Part shown: piece after piece, positions 33,701 through 41,932 of the stretch
Numbering within the stretch: position 1 is the stretch's first letter
How the letters are laid out: each line of letters opens with the position of its first letter
Assembly: GCA_016712265.1 (NCBI GenBank)
Contig: JADJRJ010000031.1
Coordinates: 1,178,001 to 1,242,000, forward strand
Direction of reading: 5' to 3'
DNA length: 64,000 nt
Origin: Gemmatimonadota bacterium
GTDB lineage: Bacteria > Gemmatimonadota > Gemmatimonadetes > Gemmatimonadales > Gemmatimonadaceae
The notes under the pieces: generated by a model
Seen by the model: the letters and a program-made list of their open reading frames with translations, nothing else
The model's database searches: none
What the model was told of the DNA's origin: nothing
Program-made: the position numbers and the translations under genes

Positions 33701-34943
33701 GGACGAGGCCGTGCCGCCGGTTGATGCCGCCGCGGACAAACTCGAAGAAGCCGGTGCCCGGGCGGTCGAGGCCGCGGGTGACGTGCAGGAGCGAGTCGCG
33801 CGCCAGCCGGGAGACGTGAAAGTGATCCGGGCCGACCAGCACGGGAAAGCCGAGGTCGGGGAGGTCGTCGTGCTGCCGATCGACATCGGCCAGCGGCAGC
33901 CGCATGCCGGCCGTCTCCAGGCCGAGGCGCGCCGCCAGGTCGACGAGTGCCGTGGGGGCCGTGGCGTTCCCCACCGAGAGGGCGATATCGGCACGATCGG
34001 GGACGAGGTCCTGGTTGGTATCGCGGTAGAGCCCACGGATGGTGAAGAGGTCCGACAGGGTGAAGTCGGGGGCGTCGCGGAATGTCGCCGCCGGACTCGG
34101 CGCGGTCGCCCAGGGGCGCGGCGGAAGCACGTGCACCAGGACGCGGGCGCCGGGCGATTCCAGCCACAGGTCCACGCGGTGGAGGTCCGGGATGGCAAGG
34201 TCCGCCGGCCTCACGCGCGGGCGCGTGCTGTCCGTCGCCGCCCCCGCGCGCGACCTTGTGGTGTCGCGGAGGAGCGAGTCCAGCCGGGTCAGCACTGCAC
34301 GCGCCCGGGACACCGCGGCTGCATCACCAAGTTGGACCTTCAGCATGGCCCGGGCGACCCCGGGGCGACGGTCCTGCACCACCAACCGGGTGAGCTGGAT
34401 CGTTCCCGCGACGCCTTCCTGCTCGAGGTAACGCGTGTAGCGTTGGACGACGTCGCTCCAGGTCGCACCGCGCATCGACCAGACCGAGGGATAGCGGCCG
34501 GCGATGTAGCCGCTGATGGCGAGCAACCCGGTCGCGTCCGCGCCGCTCATGGTGGCCCCACCCTGTGCCGACGCCGACGTGGGGAGCAGGACGGAGAAGG
34601 CGCCTTGCGCGGGGCCGAGGTCGGCGGCGTCTGGTCCGCCGGGCGCTTCCACCCGGATCACGGGGGCCGACGCGGCAGGCTGTGTCGCCACGAGCCCGAG
34701 GTTGAGTCCGGTCGTTTCGTAGCCGAGTCGGGCAGCCAGGTTCGCGGCAGCCGCCACAGACGCGCTGGGCGGACGGGGCGGGAGCACCAGCCGCGCGGGA
34801 ACGTCGTCCGCATGTCCATCGCCGTTGCGGTCGAGGACCAGCGATCCCTTGGCAAAGAGGTCGCGCAAGTCCGTCACCCCCTGCGCTGGGAGTCGTGGCG
34901 CGAGGGTCAACAGGACTGCAAGGGCGAGCAGGGATCGACGCAT
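30750..34943 (-). CDS. Large exported M14 (zinc carboxypeptidase)-like protein with internal duplication
   Basis: A 1,397-residue exported protein. ATG at 34943 gives a signal peptide (RRSLLALAVLLTLAPRLPAQ). The N-terminal third contains two copies of a roughly 150-residue module, near residues 24-175 and 295-450. Paired motifs are DLRDLFAKGSLVLDRNGDGH with LSDLFTIRGLYRDTNQDLVP, and NLAARLGYETTGL with DLAARLGLETAGM. The Asp/Asn-rich loops look calcium-binding. The C-terminal 400 residues are an M14 domain, with zinc ligands in SGRQHANEVSS (His and Glu near 1095-1098) and VNMHGYPTHEW (His near 1198), and a possible catalytic Glu in ITTEAPDET. The middle is unassigned. The stop codon lies inside a CGTTAGGC octamer. 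Confidence 0.82.
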   Translation of the reverse strand: MRRSLLALAVLLTLAPRLPAQGVTDLRDLFAKGSLVLDRNGDGHADDVPARLVLPPRPPSASVAAAANLAARLGYETTGLNLGLVATQPAASAPVIRVEAPGGPDAADLGPAQGAFSVLLPTSASAQGGATMSGADATGLLAISGYIAGRYPSVWSMRGATWSDVVQRYTRYLEQEGVAGTIQLTRLVVQDRRPGVARAMLKVQLGDAAAVSRARAVLTRLDSLLRDTTRSRAGAATDSTRPRVRPADLAIPDLHRVDLWLESPGARVLVHVLPPRPWATAPSPAATFRDAPDFTLSDLFTIRGLYRDTNQDLVPDRADIALSVGNATAPTALVDLAARLGLETAGMRLPLADVDRQHDDLPDLGFPVLVGPDHFHVSRLARDSLLHVTRGLDRPGTGFFEFVRGGINRRHGLVLSGTDAAGVEAITAHVAQRLPYLWEHGKGQFELATIERDVRRFVQGRGTGGQVALAVAKLRQWIGRLRGKSLDSLAVEVVSQERPAGLDGFLARELRQAFPAARGGATTFQSGFGVGKEVLREDVEIPWEVDEFRRLFRAALPRLGTGSRGRIELRVSEPPEIRAQLTNEIAAALRERGVPAGAIDVSVLSAYKQGYSWLTDRILPQLRGKGVARIELTYHSLKDSKEVRWQEMESDTRWLQELYPVDAVLARDLGISDSAITFIPSSQRAPIYRVRALDASGRVILEQAFDPTYVVRPFFDLFPDYESVRVTTGWLTIEANGTALVNQRIRTDPEAFWDHFQQVTYKRLVDYAMDIQAGRPSPGNAPYFDELRVDLSMSEPNYRIGIDEEVISSLEALHEDIYFETLTLFTLLGNRYGVGDMAYPGRILPYIQPNGAGKPGRARITVTGKERGVPELVLSWKERGGSLVRQRYQLDPLPLDPPKLRGLAVTSGASEVARLLFEVAALDTMDRFDELKARSSEAGLDRTFTPAPLLTAMSGALTDLHAAGILEQELSYDRVGEILLRVIPRDTLVRHQLFATIPRSRRPASTATPVLRDRTFAWRGQRLVQWDSPIPPAESDSVMAKLATFPNVSVYHVGSSFLGQQVYAADFHPAYDVRYRSQAKLNALKPTLVISGRQHANEVSSTSHILRFGELLATDSTYRRMLDKVNVVLHPITNPDGARLAVEMQRTNPDFMLHAGYLGALGVDATAGANNPDGLYPESRVRPRLMDTWLPDVFVNMHGYPTHEWVQYFAGYSAWVRSRQGAQRSWWAPRGWFIPGYSWVDDPRYPELKTAQFAVLDSLAASITRLPDMEAINRRQYARYRKYGQQDVENFREYFHNGVLVSLALRGAREATGVGVNNPRVNYINITTEAPDETARGAWLQTVAGAGLAHSTALLRYLAGGINDVRRESAEYDGFVSRSVFRRKPVVPPATPGSPPR

Positions 34944-35124
34944 GTCGGAACGCGATGGGGAAGCGGGATGATCGCCCGCGTCGCCGCAGGTGTCGAGAGG
35001 ACCTTGGGGTGCTGTGCCGGCATCGAGGCCTCGACACGTGCTCGGGACGTCAGCTGTCGGAGCGCGACGACGACTGGCGCGCCTGCGCGGCGTCGTTAAC
35101 GTGAGGGGTCTTCCACTCCCACAC

Positions 35125-36138
35125 ATGCGCCCGTCTCATCTCGTTGTCGCTTCGGTGCTCATCCTCCACACCGTGGCTGACGCCACCGCGCAGGGGACCG
35201 CGGGTACGCTCGTCGCGTCCAACATGACGACCGGCACGGCGCAGTTGATTGACGCCTCGACGGGGCAATCCCTCGGCGTGTTCCCCACGGCCGTGGCGCC
35301 GCACGAGGTGGCTGTGTCGTCGGATGGTCGCTGGGCGGTGATCGCGGAGTACGGGGACCGGAACGGCGTGGGGCAGTCGCTCCTCGTGCTGGACGTGGCA
35401 GGTGGGGCGGTCGCACGTCGCATCGATGTTCCGGCACTGACCCGTCCGCATGGGATCGCGTTCCTGCCCGGAGACCGCGAACTCGTGGTGACGTCGGAGG
35501 TGAAGGGGGTGATCGGGATCGTCGACTTCGTGTCGGGGGCCGTGACCGCGACGATCGAGACGGGAGGGCAGACCAGCCACATGGTCACCGTGACCCCGGA
35601 CGGTCGCGTGGCGGCGACCACCAACCTCCGCAGCGGGAGCGTCTCGGTCATTGACCTGGTGTCACGGACCCGTCGCGCCGTGCACCCGGTCGGCACGGCG
35701 GTCGAAGGGGTCGCGATCACCCCGGATGGGCGGGAGGTGTGGGCGGGGGCAAACTCGGCGAAGCAGGTGATCGTCGTCGACGCCGTGTCGGGGAAGACCA
35801 CGGCGATCGAAGGATTTGGCTTCGCCTACCGGATTGCGATCACCCGGGACGGGCGCACCGCCGTTGTCACCGACCCCGGCTCCGAGCACGTGCATCTCGT
35901 CGACGTTGCCGGGCGCAGCATTCGCACTTCCATCCCGATCGCCCCGGTGGGTGGGCAACCCGCCTCGCCGCAGGGGGTCACGCTCCTCCCGGATGGCCGG
36001 ACGGCGCTCGTCACCCTCAAGGGGGCAAACCAGGCCGTCCTCATTGACCTCGCGAGCGCTCGCGTGGTCCAGACGGTGGCGACCCAGGGTGGGTCCGACG
36101 GCATCGGCTTCTCCCCCCTGCGCGTGAAGCGTCCGTAA
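35125..36138 (+). CDS. Secreted YVTN-type beta-propeller protein
   Basis: A 337-residue exported protein starting at ATG 35125 with a signal peptide ending VADATAQ. The rest is about seven short beta-propeller repeats with recurring S/TPDGRxxxV-type strands: VSSDGRWAVIAEYGD, TVTPDGRVAATTNLRSGSVS, VIDLVSRTRR, AITPDGREVWAGANSAKQVI and LLPDGRTALVTLKGANQA. It is a probable binding or scaffold protein of the 40-residue YVTN family rather than an enzyme. It diverges from the M14 peptidase gene across about 180 bases. Confidence 0.85.
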   Translation: MRPSHLVVASVLILHTVADATAQGTAGTLVASNMTTGTAQLIDASTGQSLGVFPTAVAPHEVAVSSDGRWAVIAEYGDRNGVGQSLLVLDVAGGAVARRIDVPALTRPHGIAFLPGDRELVVTSEVKGVIGIVDFVSGAVTATIETGGQTSHMVTVTPDGRVAATTNLRSGSVSVIDLVSRTRRAVHPVGTAVEGVAITPDGREVWAGANSAKQVIVVDAVSGKTTAIEGFGFAYRIAITRDGRTAVVTDPGSEHVHLVDVAGRSIRTSIPIAPVGGQPASPQGVTLLPDGRTALVTLKGANQAVLIDLASARVVQTVATQGGSDGIGFSPLRVKRP

Positions 36139-36201
36139 CGTCCGTAGCGTCCACGGGCCTGCGGAGGGGGGAACGGGCCGACAGCCCCATCTCCCCTTGC
36201 G

Positions 36202-36213
36202 ATCCTACAGGAA
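36202..36213. promoter_or_regulatory. Candidate PadR operator, copy 1
   Basis: ATCCTACAGGAA, with a near-palindromic core TCCTACAGGA, lies 36 bases upstream of the PadR ATG. The same 12-mer occurs in reverse orientation upstream of the permease gene (36602-36613). A 12-base match at both positions of one regulator-target pair is the basis for the call. Confidence 0.6.
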
Positions 36214-36248
36214 CGATGCCACGTTGATGGCGTCCTGTCTCCCGACCC

Positions 36249-36572
36249 ATGCAGACTGACGTCCTTCAGGGCACCCTCGACATGCTCGTCCTCAAGGCGC
36301 TCAGCCTCGAGTCGACGCATGGGTGGGGAATTGCCCAGCACATCGGACGACTTTCGCGGGACGTCCTCGTGATCAACCAGGGGTCACTGTATCCCGCGCT
36401 GCAGCGACTGGAGCGGAAGGGATTGGTCTCCGCCCGGTGGGGCGAGAGCGAGAACAACCGCAAGGCGAAGTTTTACGCGCTCACGGCAGCTGGCCGCCGC
36501 CACCTCGGTGAGGAGTCCGAGGACTGGCAACGGTTCGTCGCTGCGGTCCAGATGGTGATGACGAGCGCCTGA
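36249..36572 (+). CDS. PadR-family transcriptional regulator
   Basis: A 107-residue PadR regulator of the ADOP-associated group: DVLQGTLDMLVLKALSLEST, HGWGIAQHIGRLSRDVLVIN, QGSLYPALQRLERKGLVSAR and NNRKAKFYALTAAGRRHL. It is very similar in sequence to the PadR protein at 12787-13116. Unlike the other two pairs, 77 bases separate it from the permease gene, and that gap carries a second copy of the candidate operator. The permease may therefore also have its own regulated promoter. Confidence 0.94.
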   Translation: MQTDVLQGTLDMLVLKALSLESTHGWGIAQHIGRLSRDVLVINQGSLYPALQRLERKGLVSARWGESENNRKAKFYALTAAGRRHLGEESEDWQRFVAAVQMVMTSA

Positions 36573-36601
36573 TCGCGCTCCGTGAAACCTGCCTGTGCGC
36601 C

Positions 36602-36613
36602 TTCCTGTAGGAT
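36602..36613. promoter_or_regulatory. Candidate PadR operator, copy 2 (reverse orientation)
   Basis: TTCCTGTAGGAT is the exact reverse complement of the 12-mer at 36202-36213. It lies in the PadR-permease gap, 36 bases before the permease ATG, the same distance as copy 1 from the PadR ATG. Confidence 0.6.
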
Positions 36614-36649
36614 GGCATAGGGAACTCTCACCCCCAGCCGTTCACGCCG

Positions 36650-39337
36650 ATGTCACTGGTGTCCGAGATTCGGGTGCGCCTCCGTGCGCTGTTCACGCGT
36701 GCCGCCCTGGAACGGGAGATGGACGCGGAGTTGTCCTTTCACCTGGATCGCGAGGTCGCGCGGTTGGTGGCCTCCGGCGTTTCGCCGGTGGAGGCACAGC
36801 GCCGGGCGCGCGCGTCGTTCGGAGGGGTGAACGTCGCGCGTGATGCGATGCGAGACGAACGTGGAGTCGCATGGGTGGAGGACCTGGCACGCGACCTTCG
36901 GCACGGGGTGCGTGCGCTGGCGCGGCGGCCACTGTATTGGTTTACGGCATCGGTCACCCTTGGGTTGGGAATCGCCGCGACGACGGCAATCTTCAGCATC
37001 GTCAGCTATTTGCTGTTTCGGCCGCTGCCGGTGCCTGACGCAGATCGTCTCGTCGCCTTCGGCCAGGTCGTCCGGAGTCGCGGGGACGCCAGTCCCAGTC
37101 TCTCCCTGCCGACGATCCGCGACCTCAGGACGCTGGGCGACATCTTCGACGGCGTGGTCGCCGGCTCGGGCGAAGTCCTTGGAATCCGCGACGAGGGGGG
37201 CGAAGGCGCCGTCCAGCTGTTCGCGAACGCTGTCACCGGGAACTACTTCACGTTCTTCGGCCTCCGTCCCGCGGCAGGTCGCTTCTTCACACAGGCAGAC
37301 GAGGACCGCCGCGAGCCGGTGATGGTGCTGTCGCACTCTCTCTGGCAGGCGCGCTACGGCGGTGATCCCTCCGTCGTTGGGCGAACGGTGCTCCTGAATG
37401 GCAGCCCCTTCACCGTTCTCGGGGTGTCACCCGCCGGGTGGCAGGGGACGGAACACCTGGTGGAGGCACAGGCGTTTCTGCCCCTTCAGCTGCTTCCGAC
37501 GATTGGGGTGCGCACGGAGGCCCAGATGGACCGCCGCGGGAGTGACTTCCTCCGCACCTTTGCGCGCCTGGCGCCGGGGCGCACCGTGGCGGATGCACGG
37601 TCGGCGCTGGCGGTGCTCGCGTCACGGATCGCCCCCGAGCGGGACGAGGCCGCGGGGGATTACGCCTTCCTCGTGGAACGCGAGGTGCGCGCGCGGCCGG
37701 TCATCGTGATTGCCGACCAAATTCCGATGATCGCCGGCACCTTTCTCGGTCTCTCCGTGCTCGCTCTCGGCATCGCCTGTGTCAACGTCGGGAACCTCGT
37801 CCTCTCGCGCACCATGGCCCGGCGCGGGGAACTGGCGGTGCGTCGGGCGCTCGGGGCCTCGCGATCCCGCGTGGCGCGCGAGCTGATCGCCGAAGCCCTG
37901 CTGCTCGGTGTCAGTGCCCTGGTGATCGCGCTGCCAGTGGCGTGGCTGGTGGTCTCCTGGTTGGCAGGCCTCGATTTCGCGGCGGACATTCCCCTCAAGA
38001 TCGACGTGCGACTCGACCGGACCGTCCTGATTTTCGCGGGGGCGATCGCCGTGCTCGCCGGGGTGCTCACCGGGGTGGCGCCGGCACTACGCGGTTCCAA
38101 CAACGACGCCGGTGACGCGCTGCGCGAAGGGGCCGCCCGGACCACGGCGACCAGGGAGCGCCGGCGTTTGGGGAATACCCTCCTGGCGGGGCAGTTGACC
38201 TTCTCCCTCGTGCTGGTGATCGCGGGTGCGCTCTTCCTGCGTTCGCTCAACTCGGTGACCTCGCTGGACCTCGGGATCGACCCGTCGCAGGTCGCCATGG
38301 CGACCGTGGACCTTTCCCTCTCGCGCTACGAGCCGGCGGCGTCCCGCGAGTTCTTCCGGCGGGCCGAGGAGGGGATGCGGGCACTCCCCGGGGTGGCCTC
38401 CGTCGGCATGATGCGCGACGTCCCGATGGGATTCAACGGCAACGGGCGCTCGCTGCAACACCTGGATGGACGCATGGTGGGCAATGCGCGACATCTCAGT
38501 GCACAGATCAACACGTTGACGCCGGATGCGTTCGCCACCTTGCGCCTGCGCCAGGTGGAGGGGCGCAGCTTCGACGCGCACGACGACGACACTGCCCCTC
38601 GACGTGCCATCGTCAACGACCTGCTGGCGCGCCAATTCTGGCCCGAGCGGACCAGCGTTGTGGGTCAGCGCTTCCGGATCGCGGGCGACAGTACCTCGAT
38701 CGAGGTGGTGGGGGTCGTGACACGCGTCATCTCCGAGTTCCCGACCGAAAAGCCGGTGCCCCAGTTCTTCCTCCCGTATGCGCAGTTCCCTGGCCCGACC
38801 CAAACCCTGTTTGTCCGGACCGTCGGCGATCCATCGCTCGTGCTGGACGACATGCGGCGGGTGCTGAATGCGATCGATCCCGGCGTCGCCGTGGGCGACC
38901 TGCGATCGATGCATGCGTTCCTGCATGATGGTAAGGCCTTCTTCCTGTATCGCCTGGGGTCGGCGCTCACCCTCGCGATCGGGGCACTCGGCTTGCTGCA
39001 GACCCTTGTTGGACTGTACGGCGTCATCGCCTATGCTGTGGGCCAACGGTCCCGGGAATTCGGCATCCGCCTGGCCCTGGGGGCCAGCCGGCGGCAGCTG
39101 ATCGGCCAGGTGATGGGCCCATCCCTGCGACTTGTCACGTCAGGCCTGGCGGCCGGTTTGGTGGGTGCCGCCCTCCTGTTGCCCGCGGCGACGTCCCTGC
39201 TGGCCGTGTCGCCTCGCGATCCGCTGACCTACCTCGCCTGTACGGCGTTCCTCGCGTCCCTCGCCTGCCTGGCGCTCTTCCTCCCGGCGCTCCGCGCGGC
39301 CAATGCGGGTCCGATGCGCGCGCTCCGCAGCGACTAG
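36650..39337 (+). CDS. ADOP-type MacB/FtsX permease
   Basis: A full-length 895-residue ADOP permease. The N-terminal domain (residues 1-80: ALEREMDAELSFHLDREVAR) is followed by helix 1 (TASVTLGLGIAATTAIFSIV near 100-120), a periplasmic half, and FtsX domain 1 (LALGIACVNVGNLVLSRTMA and LAVRRALGASRSRVAREL). The second half ends with IAYAVGQRSREFGIRLALGA, SRRQLIGQVM and LFLPALRAAN. An internal pair of FtsX domains in one chain is the defining feature. The stop overlaps that of the convergent gene by CTAG. No ATPase gene is in the neighbourhood. Confidence 0.93.
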   Translation: MSLVSEIRVRLRALFTRAALEREMDAELSFHLDREVARLVASGVSPVEAQRRARASFGGVNVARDAMRDERGVAWVEDLARDLRHGVRALARRPLYWFTASVTLGLGIAATTAIFSIVSYLLFRPLPVPDADRLVAFGQVVRSRGDASPSLSLPTIRDLRTLGDIFDGVVAGSGEVLGIRDEGGEGAVQLFANAVTGNYFTFFGLRPAAGRFFTQADEDRREPVMVLSHSLWQARYGGDPSVVGRTVLLNGSPFTVLGVSPAGWQGTEHLVEAQAFLPLQLLPTIGVRTEAQMDRRGSDFLRTFARLAPGRTVADARSALAVLASRIAPERDEAAGDYAFLVEREVRARPVIVIADQIPMIAGTFLGLSVLALGIACVNVGNLVLSRTMARRGELAVRRALGASRSRVARELIAEALLLGVSALVIALPVAWLVVSWLAGLDFAADIPLKIDVRLDRTVLIFAGAIAVLAGVLTGVAPALRGSNNDAGDALREGAARTTATRERRRLGNTLLAGQLTFSLVLVIAGALFLRSLNSVTSLDLGIDPSQVAMATVDLSLSRYEPAASREFFRRAEEGMRALPGVASVGMMRDVPMGFNGNGRSLQHLDGRMVGNARHLSAQINTLTPDAFATLRLRQVEGRSFDAHDDDTAPRRAIVNDLLARQFWPERTSVVGQRFRIAGDSTSIEVVGVVTRVISEFPTEKPVPQFFLPYAQFPGPTQTLFVRTVGDPSLVLDDMRRVLNAIDPGVAVGDLRSMHAFLHDGKAFFLYRLGSALTLAIGALGLLQTLVGLYGVIAYAVGQRSREFGIRLALGASRRQLIGQVMGPSLRLVTSGLAAGLVGAALLLPAATSLLAVSPRDPLTYLACTAFLASLACLALFLPALRAANAGPMRALRSD

Positions 39338-39921
39338 CTCAACGATCCTGCCGCCGCGGCGCGGATCTCACGCACCATCCGATCGACGTCATACCCGGCG
39401 TCGGTCACGGCGTGCGCGACCTGCACACCCGCACCGGTTCCGCTCACCCAGGCGACCGCGACCAGTCGCGGGCCGTCCCACGCACCCCAGGGGATCGCCC
39501 CGGCGGCGGAGGGCTGCACCAGCGCGAGCGCGCGGCTCGTCTCGGCGCCGAGGGGTCGCGTGGCAAAGGTGCTGAGGGTGGCGGCGCGTGGCACGACGGG
39601 AGCCGGCGTGTGGAGTTCATCGGCCATGGCAGGTGGGCGCCGGTCGCGATGGGTCCTCTCCCAGCGACGGCCTGCCCAACGTCCGACACCGAGTCCGCTC
39701 ACGCCGCCTAACGCGGCCGCCCCGATGACTGCGGCGAGGAAGGTGGCGAACGCCTTCTCCATCTCCCCGGTGCGAAAGCCGGTCGCGAGGACCTTCCACA
39801 CGGTCAGCGCAGCGGCGATGGCGCCGAGGCCAAGGCCGAGGAGTCCGCCGATATCGGCGAACAACGTGCGGCGCCCGGCATAGAAGTCGGACATCACGCC
39901 CCAGGGACGGACCGACGACAC
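39334..39921 (-). CDS. Membrane protein of unknown function with possible soluble tail
   Basis: A 195-residue protein; ATG at 39921 or, nine codons later, ATG at 39894 (MSDFYAGRRTL). Two hydrophobic segments lie near residues 25-45 (DIGGLLGLGLGAIAAALTVW) and 58-80 (ATFLAAVIGAAALGGVSGLG). A proline-rich linker then leads to a C-terminal domain of about 80 residues (GAWDGPRLVAVAWVSGTGAG) with no match recognised. Its stop overlaps the stop of the convergent permease gene within CTAG. One in-frame CGTTAGGC octamer encodes Ala-Leu-Gly. Confidence 0.62.
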   Translation of the reverse strand: MSSVRPWGVMSDFYAGRRTLFADIGGLLGLGLGAIAAALTVWKVLATGFRTGEMEKAFATFLAAVIGAAALGGVSGLGVGRWAGRRWERTHRDRRPPAMADELHTPAPVVPRAATLSTFATRPLGAETSRALALVQPSAAGAIPWGAWDGPRLVAVAWVSGTGAGVQVAHAVTDAGYDVDRMVREIRAAAAGSLS

Positions 39922-39960
39922 GCGGCCCCGGCGCGTGCCGGGAACCGCTGTCCGCGCGGA

Positions 39961-41823
39961 CTACTCCTTGCCGCTTTCATACAATGCGTCGATCAGCGCA
40001 CGATAGTTCTGGTCGATCACCCGCCGCTTGACCTTCAGGGTGGGAGTGAGCTCGCCGGACTCGACGGAGAAATCATGCTCGAGGAGCGCGATCTTCTTGG
40101 GGGTCTCGAATGAGGCCAGCCCGGTCAGGTGGGACCGCACTTCCTGGTCCATCTTGGCCTGCACGGTGGGCATCTGCAGCAGCTGGGCCCGGTCGGTCCA
40201 GATCAGCTCCTTGTACTTCGCCCACTTCTCCAGCTGCTCGAAGTTTGGCACCACGAGCATCACCGGGAACTTGCGCCGGTCGCCGATCATGACCACCTGG
40301 GAGACGTACTTGTTGGTCTTGACCAGGTTCTCGATCGGCTGCGGCGCGATGTTCTTGCCGCCCGCCGTCACGATCAGGTCCTTCTTGCGGTCGGTGATCC
40401 GCAGGAAACCGTCCTCGAGGACCCCGATATCACCCGTGTGGAACCAGCCGTCCGTGTCGATGGCCTCACGCGTGGCATCGGGCTTGTTGAAGTACCCCTG
40501 CATGACATGCGGCCCCCGGGTGAGGATCTCTCCGTCATCCGCAATCAGGACCTCCACGCCCTCCACCATCCGGCCGACCGTCCCGACCCGTTGCGCCACG
40601 GGCGTGTTGACCGAGATCACCGGAGAGGTCTCGGTGAGTCCGTAACCCTCCAGGATCGTCAGGCCGGCGCCATTGAAGAACGCGTTGATCTCGGGCGCCA
40701 GTGGCGCGCCGCCGGAGACAAAGTACCGCAGGCGTCCGCCGGTCCGCTGTTGCAGTTTGGAGAAGACGAGTCGCTTGGCGAGCCCATACTGCCAGGCAAG
40801 GAAGCCCGGGATAGGCTGCCCCGCGGCGGCGAGGGCCGTGCAGCGCTCACCGACCGCGCGCGCCCAGAAAAAGATGCGCTTCTTGAGCCCGCCACCGGCG
40901 AGCGCATTCTCCAGCACGCGTGCATACATCTTCTCGTAGAGCCGCGGGACCGACATCGCGATCGACGGGCGCACCTCGGACATCGCAATCGGCACGAGGT
41001 CGACCGACTCGACATAGGCGATCGAGGTGCCGGTCACGAAGAACCAGTAGTCGCCGGTGCGCTCGAAGATGTGGCTGAGGGGCAGGAAGGAGAGCGCAAC
41101 ATCATTCCCCGTCATCGGCACCACGTTCCGCGTGGCGATGATGTTGGAGTAGAAGTTGTCGTGCGACAGCATCACCCCTTTGGGCGCGCCAGTCGTTCCG
41201 GATGTGTAGATGATCGTCGCAAGGTCCGATGGCTGGACGGTGCGCGCCGCGGACTCCCACGCGGCAACGGCCTCCGCCGTGGCGGCGGCACGCCCCCGGG
41301 TCTCCACGTCGCCGAGCACCGCGTCCACAAAGGGACGGGTGGATTCGTCAAAGCCGATCACGGTCCGCAGCCCCGGCACCTGTCCCCGGATGCTCCCCAC
41401 CTTCTCCGCTTGCGCGATGCTCGACACGAAGATCGCCACGGCCCCCGAATCCGAGAGCAAGTACGGGACCTGTTCCGCGGGGAGGGTCGGGTAGATCGGC
41501 ACGTCGGCGACGCCTGTCGTTAGGCATGCCCAGTCCGCGATCGCCCACTCGGGCCGGTTCTCCGACAAGAGCGCGACCCGATCGCCGCGCTGCACGCCGA
41601 GCGACTGCAGGCCCAGCGCCACGTGCTGCACGCGCTCGGCGAACGCGGCATGCGACATGGCCTGCCACTGTCCCTGGCCGACGCGCGTGCGAAAGGCATC
41701 CGGCTTGTCGAAGCGCTGCAGCGTGTCGAAATACAGCTGGGTCAACGTGCCCGGTGGCGTGCTGCGGACCGGACCTCGGGCGTAGCGCGTGGGGCCGAGC
41801 GTTTCGGGAGCGCGGGTCGTCAT
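39961..41823 (-). CDS. Long-chain fatty acid-CoA ligase (AMP-forming)
   Basis: A 620-residue ANL-superfamily adenylating enzyme; ATG at 41823 is the most likely start. Conserved motifs in order: P-loop LATIIYTSGTTGAPKGVMLS, LSFLPLSHIFERTGDYWFFV, A5-like LTILEGYGLTETSPVISVNT, and TDGWFHTGDIGVLEDGFLRI with ITDRKKDLIVTAGGKNIAPQ. The catalytic Lys is expected in the C-terminal GELTPTLKVKRRVI. It is of the FadD15/bubblegum-like long-chain acyl-CoA synthetase type. It activates free fatty acids for beta-oxidation or lipid synthesis at the cytoplasmic face. Confidence 0.93.
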   Translation of the reverse strand: MTTRAPETLGPTRYARGPVRSTPPGTLTQLYFDTLQRFDKPDAFRTRVGQGQWQAMSHAAFAERVQHVALGLQSLGVQRGDRVALLSENRPEWAIADWACLTTGVADVPIYPTLPAEQVPYLLSDSGAVAIFVSSIAQAEKVGSIRGQVPGLRTVIGFDESTRPFVDAVLGDVETRGRAAATAEAVAAWESAARTVQPSDLATIIYTSGTTGAPKGVMLSHDNFYSNIIATRNVVPMTGNDVALSFLPLSHIFERTGDYWFFVTGTSIAYVESVDLVPIAMSEVRPSIAMSVPRLYEKMYARVLENALAGGGLKKRIFFWARAVGERCTALAAAGQPIPGFLAWQYGLAKRLVFSKLQQRTGGRLRYFVSGGAPLAPEINAFFNGAGLTILEGYGLTETSPVISVNTPVAQRVGTVGRMVEGVEVLIADDGEILTRGPHVMQGYFNKPDATREAIDTDGWFHTGDIGVLEDGFLRITDRKKDLIVTAGGKNIAPQPIENLVKTNKYVSQVVMIGDRRKFPVMLVVPNFEQLEKWAKYKELIWTDRAQLLQMPTVQAKMDQEVRSHLTGLASFETPKKIALLEHDFSVESGELTPTLKVKRRVIDQNYRALIDALYESGKE

Positions 41824-41932
41824 GGGCAACCGGGACGGGGAATCAGACCCGCACATGCCGAGTCCGAGGGATTGACGGCACCACCACGGCCAGGAGGTCG
41901 GCGAACCGAACCTCCGGACCCCCAGAATCCGG

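Noticed and set aside
33612..35099. Open frame of 495 codons on the + strand
   Set aside because: Antisense to the M14 peptidase gene, which has a signal peptide and zinc motifs. The product is low-complexity Arg/Gly/Ala-rich.
40129..41523. Open frame of 464 codons on the + strand
   Set aside because: Antisense to the acyl-CoA ligase gene, whose adenylation motifs are intact; no motif was seen in the antisense product.
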